Below are positions 1-6,205 of a DNA stretch of 10,685 bases, one piece after another. The stretch's first letter is position 1, and every line of letters starts with the position of its first letter. The notes under the pieces are model-generated. The model made no database searches, had not been told where the DNA came from, and saw only the letters and a program-made list of their open reading frames with translations. Source of the DNA: an uncultured Lachnospiraceae bacterium (GTDB lineage Bacteria > Bacillota > Clostridia > Lachnospirales > Lachnospiraceae); NCBI GenBank assembly GCA_900313745.1, contig OMSM01000358.1, positions 1-10,685 of the forward strand. Direction: 5' to 3'. The translations under genes were made by a program, and so were the position numbers.

Positions 1-489
1 AACAAGGCGCACAAGGTGCTGGCCAAATGGGAGGCGGAGGGCCGGCTTAAGGCGGTGGTCACCCAGAATATCGACGGCCTTCATCAGGCGGCAGGATCGA
101 AGAAGGTACTGGAGCTTCACGGAAGCGTTATGAGGAACCACTGTGAGAAATGCGGGACTCCGTATGGGATAGAGATCGTCTCGGAAACGGTGGGCGTGCC
201 GGTATGCCCGAAGTGCGGCGGGAGAGTGAAGCCCGACGTGGTCCTCTATGAGGAAGGCCTGGACATGAGGACCGTTGAGGAATCGGTGAGTGAGATCCGC
301 GCTGCGGATACGCTGATTATCGGCGGGACATCCCTTGTGGTCTATCCCGCTGCCGGACTTGTCGACTACTTCCGCGGGAAGCATCTTGTCCTCATTAACA
401 AGAGCGCGACGCACGTGGACAGCGATGCAGAACTTGTCATCGCGGACAGCATCGGCGAGGTCCTCTCCGCTGCGGACGCCCTGCTCTGA
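1..489 (+). CDS. Sirtuin (Sir2/CobB-type NAD-dependent protein deacylase), 5' end outside the window
   Basis: The open frame continues to the left edge, so the N-terminal Rossmann part (GAGxS motif) is missing and 162 residues are visible. Seen: TQNIDGLHQAAG (NAD/substrate site, about residues 21-32), the LELHGS segment with the catalytic histidine, and a zinc-binding module of two CxxC pairs (CEKC, then CPKC about 17 residues later). The GTSLVVYPAAGL and LINKS nucleotide-binding segments follow near the C-terminus. The family removes acyl groups from lysines, using NAD and releasing nicotinamide and O-acyl-ADP-ribose in the cytoplasm. The order of motifs and the C-terminal length are normal for a bacterial sirtuin. 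Which acyl group it prefers cannot be told, because the selectivity residues are not all in view. It lies 43 bases upstream of a DUF951 gene on the same strand. Family call is firm; the symbol cobB is likely but not assigned. Confidence 0.95.
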   Translation, partial: NKAHKVLAKWEAEGRLKAVVTQNIDGLHQAAGSKKVLELHGSVMRNHCEKCGTPYGIEIVSETVGVPVCPKCGGRVKPDVVLYEEGLDMRTVEESVSEIRAADTLIIGGTSLVVYPAAGLVDYFRGKHLVLINKSATHVDSDAELVIADSIGEVLSAADALL

Positions 490-532
490 GAAGCCGCGTG
501 GATTCCCCGGCTTTGCAATAAGGAACTGAACC

Positions 533-727
533 ATGGGAATGATCATCAATCCGGGCGACGTGGTCACGCTTAAGAAGACCCATCCCTGCGGAAGCAGCAC
601 CTGGAAGGTGCTGCGCTCCGGTGCAGATTTCCGCATCGAGTGCGAAGGCTGCGGACACCAGGTCATGCTCTCCAGAACAAAACTGGAGAAAGCCGTAAAA
701 AAGATTGAATCGGCGGGAGCAGTGTGA
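533..727 (+). CDS. DUF951 family small protein
   Basis: This 64-residue protein matches the pattern I know for DUF951: an N-terminal GDVVTLKKTHPCGS segment, then W-K-V-L-R-x-G-A-D-F-R-I-x-C-x-G-C-G, and a basic C-terminal helix. Seen: Cys19, Cys37 and Cys40, with His17 and His42 next to them, which could form a small metal site (inference). No signal peptide or membrane segment is visible, so it is probably cytoplasmic. The ATG at 533 has a moderate AAGGA about eight bases upstream; an in-frame ATG at 539 is a weaker alternative. DUF951 genes are commonly found just upstream of rpsF in Bacillota, and here the gene ends 91 bases before rpsF. The molecular role of the family is not known to me. 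Confidence 0.9.
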   Translation: MGMIINPGDVVTLKKTHPCGSSTWKVLRSGADFRIECEGCGHQVMLSRTKLEKAVKKIESAGAV

Positions 728-738
728 TATTCTATAAT
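705..738 (+). promoter_or_regulatory. Candidate promoter for the rpsF-ssb-rpsR operon
   Basis: A perfect TATAAT lies at 733-738, shortly after the DUF951 stop codon, but it has no good -35 at 16-18 bases. A second pairing, TTGAAT (705-710) with a 17-base gap to TATTCT (728-733), is acceptable but weak in both boxes. Transcription would start near 740-746, giving a leader of about 75 bases before rpsF. The operon may also be read from further upstream. Confidence 0.5.
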
Positions 739-765
739 TCCGTGGGACTTAAAGTCCGCAGGAAT
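737..765 (+). repeat. Inverted repeat between DUF951 and rpsF
   Basis: ATTCC, G, TGGGACT, loop, AGTCC, G, CAGGAAT: the arms at 737-749 and 753-765 pair almost completely, apart from extra G residues at 742 and 758. The repeat overlaps the end of the TATAAT box and the expected start site. No T-tract follows, so it is not a standard terminator. It could be an operator, or an RNA hairpin when transcription comes from upstream. Confidence 0.55.
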
Positions 766-766
766 A

Positions 767-808
767 CCCTTGCTCTGCGAAGTGCAGGGCCATTAGACCG
801 CAAGGAGG
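767..808 (+). promoter_or_regulatory. Candidate S6:S18 autoregulatory mRNA leader of rpsF
   Basis: Seen: an outer stem CCTTGC (768-773) with GCAAGG (800-805), an inner hairpin CTGC/GCAG (775-778 with 784-787, loop GAAGT), and a long 3'-side unpaired stretch ending in GACCG, with CCG at 798-800. The outer stem's 3' strand overlaps the rpsF Shine-Dalgarno AAGGAGG (802-808), so folding would hide it. Known: many bacterial rpsF leaders bind the S6:S18 dimer through a hairpin with an unpaired CCG. The match to that family is by architecture and position only. An alternative helix, CCCT with AGGG (767-770/786-789), would exclude the outer stem. Confidence 0.55.
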
Positions 809-818
809 TAATGAAAGC

Positions 819-1109
819 ATGAACAAGTACGAGTTAGCCGTTGTTGTGAATGCGCAGATCGATGACGAAGCCAGAACAGCAGCCGTTGACCGCATCAAGG
901 AACTTGTCACCCGTTTCGGGGGCACGGTGAATGATGTTGAGGAATGGGGCAAGAAGAAGCTGGCTTACGAGATCCAGAAGATGAACGAAGGTTTCTACTA
1001 TTTCGTTCATTTCGATGCCGAGGCTGCAGCGATCAGCGAGATCGAGAGCCGTATGCGCATTATGGACAATGTCATCAGGTATTTATGCGTACGACAGGAC
1101 GTTGACTAA
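819..1109 (+). CDS. rpsF: 30S ribosomal protein S6
   Basis: The 96-residue product has the usual S6 length and fold signature: MNKYELAVVVNAQ as the first strand, a helix with DRIKELV, then GGTVNDVEEWGKKKLAYEIQKMNEGFYYFVHF and a last helix and strand ending NVIRYLCVRQD. S6 binds S18 and the central domain of 16S rRNA on the platform of the small subunit. The start is fixed by AAGGAGGT at 802-809, nine bases before the ATG. It is the first gene of an rpsF-ssb-rpsR operon, and only 18 bases separate it from ssb. The structured leader directly upstream overlaps its ribosome-binding site, consistent with feedback by the S6:S18 pair. There is no long acidic or Glu-rich C-terminal tail as in some enterobacterial S6. 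Confidence 0.98.
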   Translation: MNKYELAVVVNAQIDDEARTAAVDRIKELVTRFGGTVNDVEEWGKKKLAYEIQKMNEGFYYFVHFDAEAAAISEIESRMRIMDNVIRYLCVRQDVD

Positions 1110-1127
1110 CGGAAAGTCGAGGACAGC

Positions 1128-1640
1128 ATGAATAAAGTCATACTTATGGGCCGTTTAACCAGAGATCCTGAGGTCCGCTATACACAGGGTGAGAACTCCA
1201 TGGCGATCGCGAGATATACTCTCGCAGTCGACCGCAGGTTCACAAGGAGCCGCGACAACAGCGGTGATCAGCAGACAGCTGATTTCATTTCCTGTGTCGC
1301 GTTCGGAAAATCAGGCGAGTTTGTCGAAAAGTACTGCCATAAGGGTACGAAACTCGTCGTGACCGGAAGGATTCAGACGGGAAGCTACACCAACAAGGAA
1401 GGCCAGAAGGTCTACACGACCGAGGTCGTAGCAGAGGATCAGGAGTTCGCCGAGAGCAAGAGCGCGTCGCAGAACAGCGGCAGCGGCTACGACGGAGGCG
1501 GAAATTACGGCGGAAGCTACAACAATAATCAGGGCAGCAGCTACAATCGTCCGGGCGGCGGTTACGAGCAGCCCTCCGCACCCGGGGACGGGTTCATGAA
1601 CATCCCGGACGGAATCGATGAGGAGCTTCCTTTTACCTGA
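1128..1640 (+). CDS. ssb: Single-stranded DNA-binding protein
   Basis: The 170-residue protein protects single-stranded DNA in replication, repair and recombination and recruits partner enzymes. Seen: an N-terminal OB-fold (about 1-110) starting MNKVILMGRLTRDPEVRYTQ, with TADFISCVAFGKSGEFVEKYCHKGTKLVVTGR in the core. A low-complexity linker rich in Gly, Asn, Tyr and Ser follows (about 111-155), then the acidic tip DGIDEELPFT. The usual tip ends in an exposed Pro-Phe; here one Thr follows the Phe, and the TGA comes directly after it. GAGGA at 1119-1123 precedes the ATG. The position between rpsF and rpsR is the standard bacterial arrangement, so expression should follow the ribosomal operon. 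The identification is certain; only the functional effect of the extra Thr is open. Confidence 0.98.
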   Translation: MNKVILMGRLTRDPEVRYTQGENSMAIARYTLAVDRRFTRSRDNSGDQQTADFISCVAFGKSGEFVEKYCHKGTKLVVTGRIQTGSYTNKEGQKVYTTEVVAEDQEFAESKSASQNSGSGYDGGGNYGGSYNNNQGSSYNRPGGGYEQPSAPGDGFMNIPDGIDEELPFT

Positions 1641-1667
1641 CCGGCAATGTACAGTTGAATGGATGAA

Positions 1668-1687
1668 CCGGGTCCTGACGGCCCCGG
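1668..1687 (+). promoter_or_regulatory. Hairpin in the ssb-rpsR gap
   Basis: CCGGG (1668-1672) pairs with CCCGG (1683-1687) across a 10-base loop, nine bases before the rpsR Shine-Dalgarno. There is no T-tract, so it is unlikely to terminate. It may affect rpsR translation or mRNA processing (inference). Confidence 0.4.
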
Positions 1688-1708
1688 ATGCAAGACAGGA
1701 GGCACAAG

Positions 1709-1981
1709 ATGGCATTTAACAGAAGCGAGAGAAGCGGTGCGGATGCGCCTTTCCGCAAGAAGAGCAACAATTTCCACAGGAAGAAGAAGGTCTGCGTGTT
1801 CTGCGGCAAGGACAACAAGATCGATTACAAGGATGCTGCGAAGCTCCGCAAGTATGTTTCCGAGAGCGGCAAGATCCTTCCCCGCCGCATCACCGGCACC
1901 TGCTCCACCCATCAGAGAGCGGTCACGGTTGCGATCAAGAGAGCTCGTCATATGGCGATTCTTCCTTATACCGAGATCTGA
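1709..1981 (+). CDS. rpsR: 30S ribosomal protein S18
   Basis: The 90-residue product shows typical S18 features: a basic N-terminus (FRKKSNNFHRKKK), the CVFCGKDNKIDYKDAAKLRKYVSESGKILPRRITGTCSTHQR core, and the C-terminal VAIKRARHMAILPYTE. Cys29, Cys32, Cys65 and His68 are in the positions of the zinc ribbon, so this is the zinc-binding form of S18. The start chosen is the ATG at 1709, because AGGAGG at 1697-1702 lies six bases before it. An in-frame ATG at 1688 would add seven residues not usual for S18 and would put the Shine-Dalgarno inside the gene. S18 pairs with S6 on the 30S platform. It is the last gene of its operon, followed by a terminator. Confidence 0.98.
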   Translation: MAFNRSERSGADAPFRKKSNNFHRKKKVCVFCGKDNKIDYKDAAKLRKYVSESGKILPRRITGTCSTHQRAVTVAIKRARHMAILPYTEI

Positions 1982-2014
1982 TCGGAGCAGTGGCGACTAA
2001 ATCCACAGCATAGG

Positions 2015-2048
2015 AAGTGCGGGCCGGAAAGCCCGCACTTTTTGTTTT
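2015..2048 (+). terminator. Intrinsic terminator of the rpsF-ssb-rpsR operon
   Basis: A perfect 10-bp stem (AAGTGCGGGC at 2015-2024 with GCCCGCACTT at 2031-2040) and a six-base CGGAAA loop are followed by a run of T broken by one G (2039-2048). It lies 34 bases after the rpsR stop and separates this operon from gdpP. Confidence 0.93.
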
Positions 2049-2107
2049 CACACATCTTCCGGGCCTGTCCGCCTTCACCCCCGAAGAAGCAGGAACTGCA
2101 TGTTTTA

Positions 2108-2136
2108 TGCTATAATATATATTTGTCATATATTAT
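2108..2136 (+). promoter_or_regulatory. Extended -10 promoter with overlapping inverted repeat, upstream of gdpP
   Basis: TGC directly followed by TATAAT (2108-2116) is a good extended -10; no recognisable -35 lies 16-18 bases upstream. A perfect 9-bp inverted repeat, ATAATATAT (2112-2120) and ATATATTAT (2128-2136) with a seven-base spacer, covers the -10 and the expected start near 2123. It could be a repressor site or, in part, an early RNA hairpin. It is the only clear promoter between the upstream terminator and gdpP, so it probably drives gdpP-rplI-dnaB. Confidence 0.65.
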
Positions 2137-2156
2137 GACTTTGGGGGATGCTTTTG

Positions 2157-4208
2157 ATGAATAATCATGTAAAGCTCAAGGGCAGGCTGGCCAGTTATTT
2201 CAACGCACCGCTTCGGCTGGGGTTCTTCCTTATCCTGGTCAATGTGATCCTCTACTTCATAAGCCTGCCTTCCGCACTTATTCTCTCCGCGTTCATTGTT
2301 GTCTACTTCGTGATCGTGCTGGTGCTCTACCTGAACAACCGCTCGGTCTTCATGAATGAGCTTGTGAGCTTCGCCACCGAATACGGACAGATCCAGCGGC
2401 AGTTCTTAAAGGAGCTTCCTTTGCCCTATGCCATCCTTGATGACACGGCACACTTTATCTGGATGAATGAGGAGTTCCTCCAGCTGACCGGGAAGGAGAA
2501 GGACTACAGCAAGTCCATCACCTCGATTTTTCCCTCGCTGACGAGGGACCATCTCCCGGATGAGGAGAAGGGGGAAACCGAAGTTGAGATGGAGTACGCG
2601 GGCAGTTACTTCAATGTGCAGTTCACCCGGATCCCTCTCGACGAGATGGCGACGAACAGCGACATCATCGACGCGGAGGATTACAACGGCTGTCTCTACG
2701 CGGTGACGCTCTTCAATGAGACGGCGACACGCATCGCACTGCAGGAGGTGGACGACCAGAGCCTGGTTACGGCGTTCATCTACATGGACGATTATGATGA
2801 GGCGCTCGAGTCCGTCGAGGATGTCCGGCGCTCGCTCCTCACCGCGCTGATCGACCGTAAGATCAACAAGTATATCGCCGGAGTGGACGGCATCTGTACC
2901 AAGATAGAGAAAGACAAGTACTTCGTCATCATGCGCAAGAAATCTCTTGCCTCGCTGCAGGAGAGCCGCTTCGACCTCCTCTCGGACGTCAAAACGGTCA
3001 ACATCGGCAACGAGATGGCGATCACGCTGAGCATAGGCGCCGGCTACGGCGGCCTGACCTTCGCGCAGAACTATGAATTCGCAAGGAACGCAATCGACCT
3101 CGCGCTGGGCAGGGGCGGCGACCAGGCGGTGGTCCGCACCCCTCAGAACACGCTGTATTACGGAGGCAAAACTCAGCAGGTCGAGAAGAACACCCGCGTA
3201 AAAGCCCGCGTCAAGGCCCAGGCGCTGAAGGAAATCCTGATGGCGAGGGACAAGGTCTTCATCATGGGACACCGGCTCGGCGACGTGGATTCCCTGGGCT
3301 CGGCCATCGGCGTCTACCGCATCGCGGCGACCCTTGGCAAGGAGGCTCACATCGTGATCAACGAGATCACCAACTCCCTGAAGCCGGTGCTTGAGCTCTT
3401 CAAGGGAAATCCGGAGTATCCGGAGGACCTCTTCTACAACAGTCAGCAGGCGATTGACAATGCGAGCGGAAACGGCGCCCTGGTCGTCGTGGATGTGAAC
3501 AAGCCCAGCATCACCGAGTGTCCGGAACTGCTCCGGCTGTGCAAATCGATCGTGGTGCTGGACCATCACCGCGCAGGGAGCGAAGTGATCGAGAACGCGA
3601 CACTCTCCTACGTGGAGGCCTACGCTTCCTCCGCCTGTGAGATGGTCTCCGAGATCCTTCAGTACATCGGGGAGACGATCCACATACGCCCGGAGGAAGC
3701 CGACGCGATCTATGCGGGCATCGTTGTGGATACCAACAATTTCATCGCAAGGACGGGCGTGCGGACCTTTGAGGCGGCCGCGTTCCTCCGCAGGAACGGC
3801 GCCGATGTCGCGCGCGTGCGGAAGCTCTTCCGCGAGGACGCGAACGAGTACAAGGCAAGGGCGGACGCGGTCTCCCAGGCGGAGATCTACCGCGGCACAT
3901 ACGCGATTTCCGTGTGTACCGGCCACGATGTTCCCAATCCCACCGTGATCGGCGCCCGGGCGGCCAACGAGCTGCTTAATATCAAGGGCGTCCGGGCGAG
4001 TTTTATCCTCACGGACTATCAGAACCAGGTCTTCATCAGCGCGCGGTCCATCGATGAGGTCAATGTGCAGGTGATTATGGAGCACCTCGGCGGCGGAGGC
4101 CACATGAACATGGCCGGCTGCCAGATGAGCGACGTGACGGTGCCCGAGGCCATAGGAGTGCTTAAGCGGACGATCGATCAGATGATCGAGGAAGGAGAAT
4201 TATCATGA
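2157..4208 (+). CDS. gdpP: Cyclic-di-AMP phosphodiesterase GdpP (membrane-bound DHH/DHHA1 protein)
   Basis: GdpP hydrolyses c-di-AMP to pApA and so controls potassium and osmolyte balance and wall stress. With the ATG at 2157 the product has 683 residues, in the family range. Seen in order: two membrane segments (about 20-58), a PAS-like region (about 85-160), a degenerate GGDEF domain (about 195-320) with EKDKY at 251-255 in place of GGDEF, then DHH and DHHA1 domains. Metal-site residues are present: GHRLGDVDSLG (His372, Asp376, Asp378), VVVDV (Asp446), LDHHR (Asp469-His471), VVDTNNF, and GGGGHMNMAG at 645-654. The start at 2157 is preferred because GGGGGA lies eight bases before it; the ATG at 2148 directly touches that G-run. 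Its stop overlaps rplI by four bases (ATGA), suggesting translational coupling. The gdpP-rplI-dnaB order is also found in Bacillus. Confidence 0.96.
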   Translation: MNNHVKLKGRLASYFNAPLRLGFFLILVNVILYFISLPSALILSAFIVVYFVIVLVLYLNNRSVFMNELVSFATEYGQIQRQFLKELPLPYAILDDTAHFIWMNEEFLQLTGKEKDYSKSITSIFPSLTRDHLPDEEKGETEVEMEYAGSYFNVQFTRIPLDEMATNSDIIDAEDYNGCLYAVTLFNETATRIALQEVDDQSLVTAFIYMDDYDEALESVEDVRRSLLTALIDRKINKYIAGVDGICTKIEKDKYFVIMRKKSLASLQESRFDLLSDVKTVNIGNEMAITLSIGAGYGGLTFAQNYEFARNAIDLALGRGGDQAVVRTPQNTLYYGGKTQQVEKNTRVKARVKAQALKEILMARDKVFIMGHRLGDVDSLGSAIGVYRIAATLGKEAHIVINEITNSLKPVLELFKGNPEYPEDLFYNSQQAIDNASGNGALVVVDVNKPSITECPELLRLCKSIVVLDHHRAGSEVIENATLSYVEAYASSACEMVSEILQYIGETIHIRPEEADAIYAGIVVDTNNFIARTGVRTFEAAAFLRRNGADVARVRKLFREDANEYKARADAVSQAEIYRGTYAISVCTGHDVPNPTVIGARAANELLNIKGVRASFILTDYQNQVFISARSIDEVNVQVIMEHLGGGGHMNMAGCQMSDVTVPEAIGVLKRTIDQMIEEGELS

Positions 4209-4651
4209 AACTGATCTTACTGCAGGATGTGAGAGCGCTGGGGAAGGCCGGCGATATTGTAGAAGTGAGCGACGGATACGCGAGAAACAAACTCCTCCCC
4301 GGCAAGCTTGCCGTCGAGGCAACCGACAAAAACCGCAACGAGCTGAAGCTCCGCCAGAAAAACGAGGAGAAGAAGGCTGCGGAGCGTCTCGCGGAGGCCC
4401 GTGAGCTCTCCGGCAGGCTTGCCGGGGTGAAGATCGTCGTTTCCATGAAGGCCGGCAAGGACGGCAAGGCGTTCGGTTCCGTTTCCTCGAAGGAGATCGC
4501 CGAGGAGGCGAAGAAGCAGTTCGGCCTTGATCTGGACAAGAAGAAGATCCAGCTCGCCGAGCCGATCAAGACCTTCGGCACACATGAAGTGGCGATCAAG
4601 CTGCATCCCGAGGTGACCGGCAAATTCTCCGTACAGGTGAAGGAGCAGTAA
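4205..4651 (+). CDS. rplI: 50S ribosomal protein L9
   Basis: The 148-residue length is standard for L9. Seen: the N-terminal 23S rRNA-binding domain MKLILLQDVRALGKAGDIVEVSDGYARNKLLPGKLAVEAT, then a long charged connecting helix (about 41-75) rich in Lys, Glu and Arg. The C-terminal domain (about 76-148) holds KAGKDGKAFGSVSSKEIAEE and IKTFGTHEVAIKLHPEV. L9 sits at the base of the L1 stalk and helps reading-frame maintenance. AAGGAG at 4192-4197, inside the end of gdpP, serves as the ribosome-binding site; the ATG overlaps the gdpP TGA. It is followed by a 102-base gap before dnaB that contains a hairpin but no convincing gene. Confidence 0.98.
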   Translation: MKLILLQDVRALGKAGDIVEVSDGYARNKLLPGKLAVEATDKNRNELKLRQKNEEKKAAERLAEARELSGRLAGVKIVVSMKAGKDGKAFGSVSSKEIAEEAKKQFGLDLDKKKIQLAEPIKTFGTHEVAIKLHPEVTGKFSVQVKEQ

Positions 4652-4658
4652 GCGTAAA

Positions 4659-4685
4659 CCCGGGAGACGGAAGAAGAGTCCCGGG
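4659..4685 (+). promoter_or_regulatory. Hairpin in the rplI-dnaB gap
   Basis: CCCGGGA (4659-4665) and TCCCGGG (4679-4685) form a perfect 7-bp stem around a purine-rich 13-base loop. A CAGCAGG sequence follows instead of a T-tract, so read-through to dnaB is expected. It might be a processing site, a weak pause or a factor-dependent stop (inference). Nothing else in the 102-base gap is recognisable. Confidence 0.45.
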
Positions 4686-4753
4686 CAGCAGGATGAAGGG
4701 GCGGAAGCAGGAGGCGGCCGGCCCGGACAGTCTGCGCCTGATGAGGGTAAGGA

Positions 4754-6112
4754 ATGGCTGACGAAGAAGTCGTAAAGCGGGTAATGCCGCACAGCATGGA
4801 GGCGGAGCAGTCTGTTCTCGGTGCGATGATCATGGACAACCAGGCGGCGGAGACGGCGTCGGAGATGCTGACCGGGGAGGACTTCTATTCCCGGCAGTAC
4901 GGCATCGTCTTTGACACAATACTTTCCATGGCACGCAAAAACGTGGATGTGGACGTCGTGACGCTGATCAACGCGTTGAGGGAGAAAAACCTGCCCCCGG
5001 AAACCGCGGGGCCGGAGTTTATCCAGCAGCTTGTCGCTCAGGTGCCGACCTCGGCAAATATCCGTTCCTATGCGCAGATCGTCGCGGAGAAATCCATACT
5101 TCGCAGGATGATCCGCCTTAATGAGGAAATCGCCTCCGACTGCTATGTGGGGAGCAAAGCGACGGAAGAGATCATGGACGATGCGGAAAAGCGGATTTTT
5201 GAGCTTACGCAGACGAGGCAGACCGCCGATTTCGTCCCGATCCGCCAGATTGTCCTTAATGCGATGCGCAGGATCGAGGAGGCGTCGAAGATCAAGGGAA
5301 ACGTCACCGGCATCGCCACGGGCTTCACCGACCTGGACAACCGGACTGCCGGGCTTCAGAACGCGGACTTTATCCTCATCGCGGCCCGTCCTTCCATGGG
5401 CAAAACCGCTTTTGCCCTGAACATAGCGGAGAACTGCGCATTTAAGGATGACCGCTGCGTCGCGGTCTTCTCGCTCGAGATGAGCAAGGAGCAGCTGGTC
5501 AACCGGCTGTTCGCGATGGAATCCCACGTAGACGCCCAGAAGATCCGCACCGGGGATCTCACCGAAACAGAATGGGTGGACCTCATTGAGAGTGCGGGGG
5601 AGATCGGAAGGAGCCGTCTCATCATCGATGATACCCCGGCGCTGTCGGTCACGGAGATGCGGACGAAATGCCGCAAATACAAGAGTGAATTCGGACTGCA
5701 GCTGGTGATCATCGACTATCTGCAGCTGATGACGGCATCGAGAGCCAATGATTCCAGGCAGCAGGAAATTTCGGATATCTCGCGGGCACTCAAATCTCTT
5801 GCGAGGGAGCTTAATGTGCCGATCATCGCGCTCTCGCAGCTTTCCCGAGCGGTGGAGGGAAGGCCGAACCACCGGCCGATGCTCTCTGACCTGCGCGAGT
5901 CCGGGGCCATCGAGCAGGATGCGGACGTGGTCATGTTCATCTACCGTGACGATTACTACAACCCGGACACGGAGAAGAGGGGAGTTGCGGAGATTATCAT
6001 AGCCAAGCAGAGAAACGGCCCGATCGGGACGGTGGAGCTCTCCTGGCAGCCTCAGCTCACCAAGTTCGCCAACCTTGTCGGAGGATCCGCCCGGGGCGGC
6101 TACGCCGACTAA
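4754..6112 (+). CDS. dnaB: Replicative DNA helicase DnaB
   Basis: The 452-residue protein is full length for the hexameric helicase that unwinds DNA at the replication fork. Seen: the N-terminal primase-interacting domain (about 8-115, starting MPHSMEAEQSVLGAMI), a linker, then the RecA-like ATPase domain. That domain has ARPSMGKTAFALN (Walker A, 211-223), FSLEMSKEQL, IIDYLQLM (Walker B, 319-326) and ALSQLSRAVEGR. SDLRESGAIEQDADVVMFIYR and AKQRNGPIG follow, the latter carrying the expected arginine finger at Arg420. GAGG at 4743-4746 is suitably spaced before the ATG. No intein interrupts the Walker motifs. It lies downstream of gdpP-rplI, as in Bacillus (where the gene is called dnaC). The C-terminal tail, GGSARGGYAD, is short. 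Confidence 0.98.
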   Translation: MADEEVVKRVMPHSMEAEQSVLGAMIMDNQAAETASEMLTGEDFYSRQYGIVFDTILSMARKNVDVDVVTLINALREKNLPPETAGPEFIQQLVAQVPTSANIRSYAQIVAEKSILRRMIRLNEEIASDCYVGSKATEEIMDDAEKRIFELTQTRQTADFVPIRQIVLNAMRRIEEASKIKGNVTGIATGFTDLDNRTAGLQNADFILIAARPSMGKTAFALNIAENCAFKDDRCVAVFSLEMSKEQLVNRLFAMESHVDAQKIRTGDLTETEWVDLIESAGEIGRSRLIIDDTPALSVTEMRTKCRKYKSEFGLQLVIIDYLQLMTASRANDSRQQEISDISRALKSLARELNVPIIALSQLSRAVEGRPNHRPMLSDLRESGAIEQDADVVMFIYRDDYYNPDTEKRGVAEIIIAKQRNGPIGTVELSWQPQLTKFANLVGGSARGGYAD

Positions 6113-6126
6113 GCGGCGGTGAAAGC

Positions 6127-6145
6127 CCGGCGCGGACGGCGCCGG
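6127..6145 (+). promoter_or_regulatory. GC-rich hairpin in the dnaB-ABC transporter gap
   Basis: CCGGCGC (6127-6133) and GCGCCGG (6139-6145) form a perfect 7-bp stem with a five-base loop, 14 bases after the dnaB stop. No T-run follows directly; a TCTTTAGTTTT stretch comes about 28 bases later. It may weaken read-through into the transporter gene, but it is not a textbook terminator. Confidence 0.4.
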
Positions 6146-6205
6146 ATGCCGGCGGAATATGCCCTGGCGCGGTCTTTAGTTTTGACCTTGCAGACGTTAT
6201 CGGAT

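Noticed and set aside
491..514. AAGCCG/CGGCTT inverted repeat followed by TTT after the sirtuin gene
   Set aside because: Only six base pairs and three T; too weak to call a terminator between two genes that are probably co-transcribed.
2406..4103. Long open frame (565 codons) antisense to gdpP
   Set aside because: It mirrors the gdpP frame in GC-rich DNA, has no domain I recognise, is rich in His, Arg and Val as expected of a shadow, and has no ribosome-binding site.
4693..4761. 22-codon open frame in the rplI-dnaB gap whose stop overlaps the dnaB start
   Set aside because: No clear Shine-Dalgarno and ordinary gap-like composition; too short to support without conservation. It could be tested as a leader peptide by ribosome profiling.
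4217..5872. Long open frame (551 codons) antisense to rplI and dnaB
   Set aside because: It spans two firmly identified genes and their gap, with no recognisable motif; a by-product of codon bias.
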